NCBI GenBank assembly: GCA_963205075.1
Contig: CAUJIU010000053.1
Location: forward strand, 1 to 64,000
DNA length: 64,000 nucleotides
Reading direction: 5' to 3'
Source of the DNA: Pseudomonadota bacterium
GTDB lineage: Bacteria > Pseudomonadota > Alphaproteobacteria > Rhodobacterales > Rhodobacteraceae
Positions within the stretch are counted from its first letter, which is position 1; the number at the start of each line of letters is the position of its first letter. The notes beneath the pieces were generated by a model that ran no database searches, had not been told where the DNA came from, and saw nothing but the letters and a program-made list of their open reading frames with translations. The position numbers and the translations under genes were made by a program. Positions 28,592 to 37,046 of this stretch are shown one piece after another.

Positions 28592-30571
28592 ATGCCTCGA
28601 ATGCGGTATCGCGGGATTGCCCTCCTGACAGCCCTTGCGCTGGTGGCTCTGGCCATGCAGCGCGGCCTGGCTGAAGGGCATTGGGCGCTGACCTGGCCGC
28701 AAGGCTGGCAATTGCCGTTCGCGGACTGGCTGAATGCCGTGTTCAGGTTTCTCAGTGAATTCGAGTTCGCCGGTTCCGGGACCGGGCGCGACCTGACGCG
28801 CCTGGCCGTGCCGCTGTTCGAAATGCCGACCGATCTGTTGTCCAACCTGTTCTTTGAGGGGTTCACCAGCGGGTTCGGCGCCAACAAGCAGGTGCTGTTT
28901 CCGCCGCTGTCCTGGCTGGCGCTGACGGTCGGGGTGGTGCTGAGCTGTTACCGGGTGGGCGGGGTGAAGCTGGCCACGCTGGGGGCCGCGACCGCCGCCT
29001 ATCTCCTGGTCTTCGGGCTGTGGTCCAGCGCGATGCTGACCATGGCCCAGCTTGCCGTGGCGGTGCCGATCGGGCTGGTTGTCGGGCTTCTGATGGGGGT
29101 CTGGGTGTGGCGTTCGCCCCGGATCAGGCCCGGCGTGCTGCTGGCGCTCGATCAGCTACAGACCATCCCGATATTTGCCTATCTGGTGCCGGTGGTGGTG
29201 TTCTTTGGTCTCGGCGTCGCGCCGGCCATCATCGTGACGGTGATCTTCGCCTTGCCGACCATGGTGCGCACCACCGTGGTCGGGCTGGAGGAAGCCGCCA
29301 GAACCACCGGCGAACTGGCCGTGTCCATCGGCTGCAACAAGCGTCAGGCGCTGTGGAAGGTGGTGCTGCCGACGGCGCAGGACATGTTGCGGGTGGGCCT
29401 GAACCAGGTGGTGATGCTGTCGTTTTCCTCGGTCATCATCGCCTCGCTGGTGGGGGCCGGGGGCCTCGGCTACGATGTTCTGGTGGCGCTGCGCCGGCTT
29501 GCCATCGGGCGCGGGCTCGAGGCCGGGTTTGCCATCACCCTGATGGCGATCACGCTGAACAGTTTCCTGCAGCACTATTCGACCGGCAGGGTTGCCGGTC
29601 TGGCCGCTTTGGGCAGCCGGCAGTTTCTGGCCCTGATCGGCGCGCTGGTGCTGGGCTTGACGCTCCTGTCGCTGGTGCTGCCCTGGCTCGCGGTGTTTCC
29701 CGAGCAACTGGTGCTGTCGACGGGGCCGTTTTTCGACAACGTGATCGAATGGGTGAACCTGAACCTCTACAGCATCACCGACGGGGTGAAGACCGCGCTG
29801 CTGATCTACCTGTTCCTGCCGCTCAAGCACCTGCTGACCTCGCTGCCCTGGCTGGTCGTGGTCCTGGCGGTAACCATTGCCGGATACCTGGTGGGCGGCG
29901 TGAAGCGCGGTCTGTTCCTGGGCGGCCTGACGCTCTTGATCGCCGCCAGCGGCCTGTGGCACAAGGCCATGCTGACGGTCTATCTGTGCGCGGTCGCGGT
30001 GAGCTTCTCGGCCCTTGTCGGCATCCCCACCGGCATCTGGGCCGGCCGCAGCCGCAACGTCGCGCGGATCGTGATGCCGATCATCGACACGTTGCAGACC
30101 CTGCCGGCCTTCGTCTATCTGATCCCGGCGATCATGCTGTTTGGCACCGGCGACTTTCCCTCCTTCGTGGCCATCGTGGCCTATTCGATCAGCCCGGCGA
30201 TCCGCTATGCCGAGCTGGGCATACGGACCGTCCCCGAGCACTTGCGCGAGGCCGGCGTCCAGTTCGGCTGCCGGCCGTTCCAGCGCCTGTGGATGATCGA
30301 GCTGCCGGCGGCGGCGCCGCAGATCCTGCTGGGGCTGAACCGGACGATCATGCTGGGGCTTTCGATGCTGATCGTCACCGCGCTGATCGGCACTGACGAT
30401 CTGGGCCAGGAAACCGTCACGGCGTTGGCCAAGGTCGACGCGGGGCGCGGATTGGCGGCGGGCTTTGCCGTCGCCTTCATCGCCATCATCGCCGACCGGT
30501 TGGTGGGCGGGCTGGCCGAACGAAAAAGCCAGCCGCAGCGGGCGGGCATGACAGCAGCGGGGGCGGATTGA
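28592..30571 (+). CDS. Quaternary-amine ABC transporter permease with two fused permease domains
   Basis: About 659 residues, twice the size of ProW. Each half carries a BPD transport domain: the first ends with the EAA-type loop EAARTTGELAVSIGCNKRQALWKVVLPTAQ, the second with LREAGVQFGCRPFQRLWMIELPAAAP. Both contain the LDxLQTxPxF motif (ALDQLQTIPIFAYL; IIDTLQTLPAFVYL). The fusion would supply both membrane subunits from one chain. Start ATG at 28592 is chosen; ATG at 28601 or TTG at 28568 are possible. Its TGA overlaps the TTG start of the ATPase. Confidence 0.88.
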   Translation: MPRMRYRGIALLTALALVALAMQRGLAEGHWALTWPQGWQLPFADWLNAVFRFLSEFEFAGSGTGRDLTRLAVPLFEMPTDLLSNLFFEGFTSGFGANKQVLFPPLSWLALTVGVVLSCYRVGGVKLATLGAATAAYLLVFGLWSSAMLTMAQLAVAVPIGLVVGLLMGVWVWRSPRIRPGVLLALDQLQTIPIFAYLVPVVVFFGLGVAPAIIVTVIFALPTMVRTTVVGLEEAARTTGELAVSIGCNKRQALWKVVLPTAQDMLRVGLNQVVMLSFSSVIIASLVGAGGLGYDVLVALRRLAIGRGLEAGFAITLMAITLNSFLQHYSTGRVAGLAALGSRQFLALIGALVLGLTLLSLVLPWLAVFPEQLVLSTGPFFDNVIEWVNLNLYSITDGVKTALLIYLFLPLKHLLTSLPWLVVVLAVTIAGYLVGGVKRGLFLGGLTLLIAASGLWHKAMLTVYLCAVAVSFSALVGIPTGIWAGRSRNVARIVMPIIDTLQTLPAFVYLIPAIMLFGTGDFPSFVAIVAYSISPAIRYAELGIRTVPEHLREAGVQFGCRPFQRLWMIELPAAAPQILLGLNRTIMLGLSMLIVTALIGTDDLGQETVTALAKVDAGRGLAAGFAVAFIAIIADRLVGGLAERKSQPQRAGMTAAGAD

Positions 30572-31653
30572 ACAAGGTGAGCACATTTGCAAAGACTGAG
30601 GGCCGCGCGCCGCGCAGTCCGCCCGGTCCGGACCCGATCATCACCGTGCGCCATCTGTGGAAGCTCTACGGGGCGCGGGCCGACAGTTTCGCCAAAAGCC
30701 GGGCAACTCCGCCCGGCGACGCCGAAATCAGCGAGCGCCACCTGTTCGCGGCGGTGCGCGATGTCAGCTTCGATGTCCACGAGGGCGAAACGCTGGTGGT
30801 CATGGGCCTGTCGGGCAGCGGCAAGTCGACGCTGCTGCGATGCGTCAGCAACCTGATCACCCCGTCATTCGGCGAAGTGGTCGTCGAGGGCTGCGACCTG
30901 ATGCGCGCCAGCAGGGCAGAACTGGTGCAATTGCGGCGCTACAAGATGGGCATGGTGTTTCAGCACTATGCCCTGCTGCCGCACCGCACGGTGCTCGAGA
31001 ATGTCGCGCTGCCGCTGGAGATCCGTGGCGAGCCGAAAGCCTCGCGCGAGGCGCGGGCGCTGGAGATGATCGATCTGGTCAGCCTGAGCGACAAGGCGGC
31101 ATCCTATCCGGCCGGACTGTCGGGCGGCCAGCAGCAACGGGTGGGGATCGCCCGCAGCCTGGCCGTCGATCCCGATATCTGGTTTCTGGACGAGCCGTTC
31201 TCGGCGCTGGACCCGCTGATCCGGCGCGAATTGCAGGACGAGTTCATCCGGCTGCAGAAGATCGTGCGCAAGACCATCCTGTTCGTTACCCACGATTTCG
31301 ACGAGGCCATTCGCCTGGCCAACCGCATCGCGATCATGCAGAACGGCCGCATCGTCCAGATCGGAACCCCGGAGGAACTGGTCCTGCACCCCGCCGACGA
31401 TTACGTCGCCAGCTTCACCGAACATGTCAACCTGACCCAGGTGGTCACGGTCGGGTCGGTCATGGTTGCGGACCGCGGCGCGGTGGCCGGACCGGGGGCG
31501 GTGCGGTCCTCGGCCAGGCTCGGTGACGTGGCAGAGCAGATCATGGGCCAGTCGATGCCGGTCTGCGTGATCGACGACGGCGGCAGGCCGGTCGGAACCA
31601 TCAGCCAGCAAACCGTCCTCAAGATGCTGCTGGACCGGGCGAAAACCGGCTAG
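30568..31653 (+). CDS. Quaternary-amine ABC transporter ATPase (ProV type)
   Basis: 361 residues. The ABC domain carries Walker A GLSGSGKST, the signature LSGGQQQRVGIARSLA and Walker B IWFLDEPFSALD, followed by the H-loop FVTHDFDEA. The C-terminal region resembles a single CBS-like domain with VCVIDDGGRPVGTISQQ. The start is a TTG sharing TTGA with the permease stop (30568-30571); GTG at 30577 is an alternative. An N-terminal extension (DSFAKSRATPPGDA) is typical of ProV/OpuAA proteins. Confidence 0.9.
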   Translation: MNKVSTFAKTEGRAPRSPPGPDPIITVRHLWKLYGARADSFAKSRATPPGDAEISERHLFAAVRDVSFDVHEGETLVVMGLSGSGKSTLLRCVSNLITPSFGEVVVEGCDLMRASRAELVQLRRYKMGMVFQHYALLPHRTVLENVALPLEIRGEPKASREARALEMIDLVSLSDKAASYPAGLSGGQQQRVGIARSLAVDPDIWFLDEPFSALDPLIRRELQDEFIRLQKIVRKTILFVTHDFDEAIRLANRIAIMQNGRIVQIGTPEELVLHPADDYVASFTEHVNLTQVVTVGSVMVADRGAVAGPGAVRSSARLGDVAEQIMGQSMPVCVIDDGGRPVGTISQQTVLKMLLDRAKTG

Positions 31654-31708
31654 CGGCCATTGCGGCACCTTCAGGGGGGACAGGTTTCGCGCAAGCGGGC
31701 GGGTTGTC

Positions 31709-32779
31709 CTAGCCTCGGGCCAGCGGCCAGGAATGCACCCGCGCCCCGGCGGCGTCGAACAGATGCACGAGGTCGGGGCCGGGGGCGACCGTCACCGCCT
31801 CGCCGGTGGTGACCGCCAGCGCTGCGGTTTGCTTCATCACCAGGTTGGGCCCGTTGGTCAGCCGCAGTTCTGCCAACACCTCGTTGCCCAGATGTTCGAC
31901 CAGCGTCACCGTGGCGGGCGCGCCGCCCGGTGCGTGCAGGACCAGGTTTTCGGGGCGCAGGCCCAGGGTCATGGCGCCCGACCCCAGATCCGCTGGCAGG
32001 CCGAACCGCCCCAGCGCGCCGGCGTCCAGCGTCCGGCCCGATACCGTGACCGGGATCAGGTTCATCCGGGGGCTGCCGATGAACCCGGCGACAAAGACAT
32101 TGGCCGGGCTGTTGTAGAGGTCCAGCGGCCGCCCGGTCTGCTGCACGCCGCCACCGTTGAGCACCACGATCTTGTCGGCCAGGGTCATCGCCTCGACCTG
32201 GTCGTGGGTCACATAGATCATCGTGGTGCCCAACTGCCGGTGCAGGTCCGCGATCTCGCGCCGGGTATCGACCCGCAGCGCCGCGTCAAGGTTCGACAGC
32301 GGCTCGTCGAACAGGAACACTTCGGGTTCGCGCACGATGGCCCGCCCGATCGCCACCCGCTGCCGCTGCCCGCCCGACAGTTGCGACGGCCGCCGGTCAA
32401 GCAGGCCCTCGATCTGCAGCATGCGCGCCGCGCGGGTGATCCGCTGGTCGATCTCGTCCCGGGCCATGCGCGACAGCCTAAGGCCGAACTCCATGTTCCC
32501 CCGGACCGTCCGGTGCGGATAGAGCGCATAGGACTGGAATACCATCGCGATGCCCCGCTCTCGCGGCGAGGCGTCGTTCACCCGAACCCCGCCAATGCTC
32601 AGGTCGCCGCCGCTGATCTCCTCGAGCCCGGCAATCATCCGCAGCAGGGTGGACTTGCCACAGCCCGAGGGGCCGACGAACACGCAGAACTCGCCGTCCT
32701 CGATCACCAGGTTGATGTCCCTGAGCACTTCGGTCGCGCCGAAGGCCTTGGACAGGTTGGTAAGGGTCACGCCCGCCAT
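31709..32779 (-). CDS. Sugar ABC transporter ATPase (MalK/UgpC type)
   Basis: 356 residues. Walker A is GPSGCGKST, the signature is LSGGQRQRVAIGRAIV and Walker B is VFLFDEPLSNLD; a C-terminal TOBE-like regulatory domain follows (LGLRPENLVL and MNLIPVTVSG). It is the last gene of a seven-gene minus-strand operon (binding protein, two permeases, ROK kinase, GntR regulator, SIS protein, ATPase). It energises the amino-sugar importer encoded at its head. Confidence 0.93.
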   Translation of the reverse strand: MAGVTLTNLSKAFGATEVLRDINLVIEDGEFCVFVGPSGCGKSTLLRMIAGLEEISGGDLSIGGVRVNDASPRERGIAMVFQSYALYPHRTVRGNMEFGLRLSRMARDEIDQRITRAARMLQIEGLLDRRPSQLSGGQRQRVAIGRAIVREPEVFLFDEPLSNLDAALRVDTRREIADLHRQLGTTMIYVTHDQVEAMTLADKIVVLNGGGVQQTGRPLDLYNSPANVFVAGFIGSPRMNLIPVTVSGRTLDAGALGRFGLPADLGSGAMTLGLRPENLVLHAPGGAPATVTLVEHLGNEVLAELRLTNGPNLVMKQTAALAVTTGEAVTVAPGPDLVHLFDAAGARVHSWPLARG

Positions 32780-32839
32780 CGATTTCCTTCCTGCGCGGCT
32801 GCCGCGCGCCCGTTCCGGGCGGGCGCGGGGCGCCGTCGG

Positions 32840-33631
32840 TTATGCCTTGCCGCTCATCCGCTGCTCGAAATAGGGCAGGTGCTTGTGCTGCGCCTCGATC
32901 AGCCGGGCCTTGTATTGCGCATAGACCTGATCGGTGTCGTTCAGCGTCACCCCCGGAATGGTGGGCGAGGCGAAGACCGGCAGCTCGATCCCGCGCCCGG
33001 CAAGCACCTGTGCCGCGCGGGCGGCCATTTCGTGCATCAGCATCATCGCCAGCACGGTCGACGATCCGCCGACCGGGCGGCTCCAGCCCTCGATGGGCAC
33101 AATCGCATCCTCGACCGGGGCGCAGGTGTCGATGGCGATATCGGCGCAATCGGCCAGCACCTTGCCGGATGAATGCCGGGAAACCTTGCCGCGATTGGCC
33201 GAGGCATTGACCGCGATCACGGTCAGACCGCGCTTCTTGCAATAAAGCGCCGTGTCGATGCCGGAGGCGTTGGTGCCCGAATGGCCGAACACGATCAGGG
33301 TGTCGCCGGGATTGATCGGCTGGTGGTCAAGGAACTTGTCGGCGTAGCCCTCGGTCCGTTCCAGCCACAACAGCTCGCGCACCCCACCGGCGGCAAGCAC
33401 CGAATGCCACATCAGTCGCGGGTCGGTCAGCGGGTGAAAGGCGATGAAGGCGCCGTAGCGCGGAAAGGTCTCCTGCGCGGGCAGGACGGAATGACCCGAG
33501 CCGTAAAGATGGATCAGGCCGCCCCTGGCGGCGGTATCGGCCATGACCTCGGCCGCTTCGTTCATGGCCGCATCGTTCAGGTCGGCGGCCTTGGCGGCCA
33601 GCTCGGCCAGTCTGCTGATATAGAGAGACAT
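32840..33631 (-). CDS. SIS-domain phosphosugar-binding protein
   Basis: 263 residues with a single SIS fold (COG4821-like). The phosphosugar loop is LIHLYGSGHSVLPAQE, and the second SIS strand is DTLIVFGHSGTNASGIDTALYCKKRGLTVIAVNAS. Start MSLYISRLAELAAKA at 33631 follows an AGGA site; longer readings run into the GntR gene. It lies between the GntR regulator and the ATPase of an amino-sugar operon. No separate glucosamine-6-phosphate deaminase is visible nearby, so this protein may fill that isomerase/deaminase step, or act on N-acetylmuramate-like substrates. Both are inference. Confidence 0.85.
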   Translation of the reverse strand: MSLYISRLAELAAKAADLNDAAMNEAAEVMADTAARGGLIHLYGSGHSVLPAQETFPRYGAFIAFHPLTDPRLMWHSVLAAGGVRELLWLERTEGYADKFLDHQPINPGDTLIVFGHSGTNASGIDTALYCKKRGLTVIAVNASANRGKVSRHSSGKVLADCADIAIDTCAPVEDAIVPIEGWSRPVGGSSTVLAMMLMHEMAARAAQVLAGRGIELPVFASPTIPGVTLNDTDQVYAQYKARLIEAQHKHLPYFEQRMSGKA

Positions 33632-33647
33632 GCAATTTCCTTTTGGG

Positions 33648-34394
33648 TCAGTAGAAGAGCTTTGAGCGGATCTCGTAGCGATCGGCCCGCATGGTGGACC
33701 GGACGTATTCGAACACGCCCTGGTCGTCGGAGGTGATGCGCCGCACTTCGAAGGCGGGGCTGCCCGCCGGCACGGCCAGATCGGCCGCATCCTCGGCAGT
33801 AACGGTGCCGACGCGGTACAATTCATCGGCGCGGTGGGGCACGATGCCCCAGCGCTCCTTGAGCAGCGCATAGAGCGACGGCAACTCGCCGGTGACCGGC
33901 AGGAAGCCCGGCACCCGTTCGGTGGGCAGAAAGGCCGTCTGCACGCCCAGCGGGTTGCCGTTGGCCAGCCTGATGCGGCGCAGCACGATGACGGGGGCGC
34001 CGACTTCGATCTGCAGGGCCTCGGCCACGTCGTCATCGGCGGCAGTCTCGCTGGCGCGCGTGCCCAGGGTGCCCACTTCTTCGCCGAGAATGGCCATTTC
34101 CTGGGTAAAACTGGTCAGCCCGCGAATACCCGCAACGATCGTGGAGCGTCGCACGAAGGTGCCCCTGCCGTGCTCGCGGCGCAGAAAACCGGACTCCTCG
34201 AGCCGGCGCAGCGCATGGCGCAGGGTGATGCGGCTGACCCCCAGAAGGTCGGTCAGCCGGGTTTCGTTGGGCAACTGGTCGCCATCCTGCCAGTCGCCGC
34301 GCAAGATCATGTCGCGCAGGGCCTTTTCCGTCTGGTGCCACAGGGGCTCGGGGCGGTTTCGGTCTGGCTTGCGCAGAGGAAGTCCGGTGTTCAA
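33648..34394 (-). CDS. GntR-family regulator with UTRA domain (NagR/HutC type)
   Basis: 248 residues. An N-terminal winged helix (PNETRLTDLLGVSRITLRHALRRLEESGFLRREHGRGTFV) is followed by a UTRA ligand-binding domain with PLGVQTAFLPTERVPGF. The start is a TTG at 34394 that overlaps the ROK kinase stop by four bases (TTGA) and has GAGGAG about seven bases upstream. Members of this group bind glucosamine-6-phosphate or its N-acetyl form. Palindromes between the operon head and nagA (38371-38389) are its likely sites. Confidence 0.88.
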   Translation of the reverse strand: MNTGLPLRKPDRNRPEPLWHQTEKALRDMILRGDWQDGDQLPNETRLTDLLGVSRITLRHALRRLEESGFLRREHGRGTFVRRSTIVAGIRGLTSFTQEMAILGEEVGTLGTRASETAADDDVAEALQIEVGAPVIVLRRIRLANGNPLGVQTAFLPTERVPGFLPVTGELPSLYALLKERWGIVPHRADELYRVGTVTAEDAADLAVPAGSPAFEVRRITSDDQGVFEYVRSTMRADRYEIRSKLFY

Positions 34395-35263
34395 GCTGGG
34401 GTCTCCTCGAATACAGGGTGGCCGGAGGCCGCAAGCGCGGCGCCCGCAAGGCTTGCCCCGGAACCGAAGGCGGCCGGGACAAGAATGACATTGCGCAGAT
34501 GGGGCGGCAAATGCGCAGTCAGGCGGGCCCGGATCACCGGCCCCATGACATCCATGGCGCCCGCCACGCCACCCGCGACGATCACCATGGCCACCCCGGT
34601 CAGCGCCACGGCGCCGGCCAGCGCGGTGCCAAGGGCGATGCAGGCCGGCCGCAATGCCGCCGCTGCCGCCGGCTTGCCGGCGCGGGCGGCAACGATCAGT
34701 GCCGGCCCGTCGGCCAGGCCGATCGACTGCGCCGCCCGGTCCAGCGCCGGGCCGGCCGCGACGCTTTCCAGCCAGCCGTGAACGGAGGCGCCGGGGGCCG
34801 ACAGGTCGGCGCAGGCCCAGCCAAACGAGGTGGCCCCGCCGCGCATGACCCGCCCATGGGCCAGAACCGCCGACCCGATCCCGGTGCCGATTGCCAGCAG
34901 GATCGCCGCGCGCTGCCCTTTTGCGGCGCCGGCCGCGGCTTCGGCCCCCAGGGCCATATGGGCGTCATTGGCCAGACGCACCGGCTGCGCGGGAAACAGC
35001 GCGGCCAGATCGACGCCATCCAGCCAGGGCAGGTTGGGCACCCAGTCGCAGACGGTGCCGCGGGCCAGGCCGGGTATGGCCACGCCGATCGCCTCGGGCC
35101 GATGCCGGGCGATCAGGTCGTCGACCGCCCGCCGGAACGCGGCAAGGCCGGCCGGCGCGGGCAGGTGCAGGACCGGGCGCGGCAAGGCATCGGGCGCAAC
35201 CGGCCCGCAGGCCAGCCCCGCGCGCAGGTTGGTGCCGCCAAGGTCGAGGGCCAGGACGGTCAT
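34391..35263 (-). CDS. ROK-family sugar kinase (N-acetylglucosamine kinase-like)
   Basis: 290-residue ROK kinase. The ATP-binding phosphate motif LALDLGGTNLRAGL is at the N-terminus; the catalytic aspartate is in LANDAHMALGAEA. The typical ROK CxCGxxGC zinc motif is not seen; the corresponding region reads GWACADLSAPGASVHGWLES. It overlaps the upstream permease gene by four bases and the GntR gene by four. With NagA and the importer it would phosphorylate an amino sugar such as GlcNAc. Confidence 0.85.
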   Translation of the reverse strand: MTVLALDLGGTNLRAGLACGPVAPDALPRPVLHLPAPAGLAAFRRAVDDLIARHRPEAIGVAIPGLARGTVCDWVPNLPWLDGVDLAALFPAQPVRLANDAHMALGAEAAAGAAKGQRAAILLAIGTGIGSAVLAHGRVMRGGATSFGWACADLSAPGASVHGWLESVAAGPALDRAAQSIGLADGPALIVAARAGKPAAAAALRPACIALGTALAGAVALTGVAMVIVAGGVAGAMDVMGPVIRARLTAHLPPHLRNVILVPAAFGSGASLAGAALAASGHPVFEETPA

Positions 35264-36096
35264 CCCTTCACCGCCGCGCTGACCATGCTGTCGACGAAGA
35301 AGCGTTGCAGGAAGACGAACATCACCAGCGGCGGCAGCACCGCCAGCGTTGCCCCGGCCATCACCAGGGGCGTGTTCATCGCACCGCGGTTGTAGCTCAG
35401 CAGACGCCCCAGGCTCAGCACGATCGGATAATCCTCGCTTGCGCCCTGCAGGACCGTCAGCGGCCAGAGATAGGTGTTCCAGTGATAGACGAATGCAAAC
35501 AGCGCCAGCGCCGCGATGGCGGGCAGCACCGCGGGCGCCACGACCGAAAACACCACGCGCAGTTCCGATGCCCCATCGACTCGCGCCGCGTCGATCAGGT
35601 CGTCGGGCACCCCGGCGATGAACTGCCGCATCAGGAAGATGCCGAAGGCGTTGGCCAGGTTCGGCAGGATCACCCCCGCCAGCGATCCGTTGAGCCCCAT
35701 CTCGCTGACCATGCGGAACAGCGGGATCAGCGTCACGATGGGCGGCAGGAACATGGCGGCGATCATCAGCCCGAACAGCGTGTCGCGCCCGCGAAACCGG
35801 TACTTGGCAAAGGCGAACCCGGCCATGATCGAGGTGACGAGGATGCCGGCGGTGGTGAGCGTCGCGATGATGGCGGAATTCAGCAGCGATCGTCCGGCCT
35901 GAATCACGTCCGAAACGGCGCCATAGGACTCCAGGCTGGCCGCGGCCGGGATCCAGACCGGCGGGGTCCGCATCGATTCCTCGGCGGTCTTGAAGCTCGA
36001 CAGGACCATCCAAAGGAACGGAAATGCCGACATCACCGCCAGCGCCACGATCAGCGAGACCAGCAGGGCGCGGACGATGCGGGGCTGGCGGGTCAT
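35260..36096 (-). CDS. Sugar ABC transporter permease (MalG type)
   Basis: 278-residue inner-membrane permease with six predicted helices and the EAA loop DAARVDGASELRVVFSVVAPAVLPAIAAL near the middle-to-end. Start ATG at 36096 overlaps the stop of the first permease. It pairs with the permease at 36093-37046 and the ATPase at 31709. Confidence 0.9.
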   Translation of the reverse strand: MTRQPRIVRALLVSLIVALAVMSAFPFLWMVLSSFKTAEESMRTPPVWIPAAASLESYGAVSDVIQAGRSLLNSAIIATLTTAGILVTSIMAGFAFAKYRFRGRDTLFGLMIAAMFLPPIVTLIPLFRMVSEMGLNGSLAGVILPNLANAFGIFLMRQFIAGVPDDLIDAARVDGASELRVVFSVVAPAVLPAIAALALFAFVYHWNTYLWPLTVLQGASEDYPIVLSLGRLLSYNRGAMNTPLVMAGATLAVLPPLVMFVFLQRFFVDSMVSAAVKG

Positions 36097-37046
36097 GCCC
36101 GGTCCCCGCGGCGGTAGAGCGCGAAGATGGCGGTGACGGCGACGATCAGCGCCAGCATCAGGGTGACGGCCATGGCCGAACCCAGCCCCCCGTCCGACCG
36201 TTCGATGCCGACGCGGCGGATATGGTAGGTCAGGACATTGGTGGACCCGGCCGGCCCGCCCTGGGTGATCAGCGCCACCGGCTCGAATACCTGCACCGCG
36301 TTGATGATCGAGATGACCGTCGAAAACAGCAGCGTTCGCCGCAGCAGCGGCAGCGTCACCCCGAAGAATGCCTGCACCGGACCCGCCCCGTCGATCCGCG
36401 CCGCCTCGTAGAGCGGTGCCGGTATCTGCGTCAGACCGGCAACCGCCAGCACGGTGAAATAGCCGATCTGCTGCCAGACGTTCAACAGGACCAGAGCATA
36501 GAGCGCGGTGGTCGGGGATGACAGCCAGGGCTGCGGCCCGATGCCGGCCCAGCCGAGGATCTGGTTCAGCGGTCCTTCGGTCGGGGCAAAGAGCTTGGAC
36601 CAGACCAGCGCGACCGCGATCATCGGCACCATGTAGCTTGCGAACAGGATGGTGCGCAGCACCTGCCCGCCAGGCACGGTCCGCTGATGCACCAGAAGGC
36701 CCAGCAGCACCGAAAGCGGCAGCAACAGCGCAACCGACAGGGCGGTATAGAGGGCCGTGTTCCGCAGCGCCGCCTTGAAATCGCGGCCCACCGACAGCTG
36801 GCTGAAGATGTCGTGATAATTGCGCAGCCCCACGAAGCGGGCGGTGCCGAAGGGGGTTTGCGTCGACCAGTCCTGGAATGACAGCCAGATCGTCAGCGCC
36901 ATCGGGATCAGCACGAAGACCCCGATGAACAGGGCTGCCGGGCCGATCATCAGGGCTGGTGCGGACAGTCGGGTGCGTTGCATTGCGGGCTGGTAACCTG
37001 GAGCGCGGGGAGCGCGGACCGGCCGCGCGCCCCGATGGTATGTCAC
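36093..37046 (-). CDS. Sugar ABC transporter permease (MalF type)
   Basis: 317 residues (296 if ATG at 36983 is used) with six helices and the EAA motif YEAARIDGAGPVQAFFGVTLPLLRRT. The GTG at 37046 shares GTGA with the stop of the binding-protein gene; the internal ATG at 36983 begins just before the first helix. Both are plausible; the coupled GTG is given here. Confidence 0.87.
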   Translation of the reverse strand: MTYHRGARPVRAPRAPGYQPAMQRTRLSAPALMIGPAALFIGVFVLIPMALTIWLSFQDWSTQTPFGTARFVGLRNYHDIFSQLSVGRDFKAALRNTALYTALSVALLLPLSVLLGLLVHQRTVPGGQVLRTILFASYMVPMIAVALVWSKLFAPTEGPLNQILGWAGIGPQPWLSSPTTALYALVLLNVWQQIGYFTVLAVAGLTQIPAPLYEAARIDGAGPVQAFFGVTLPLLRRTLLFSTVISIINAVQVFEPVALITQGGPAGSTNVLTYHIRRVGIERSDGGLGSAMAVTLMLALIVAVTAIFALYRRGDRA

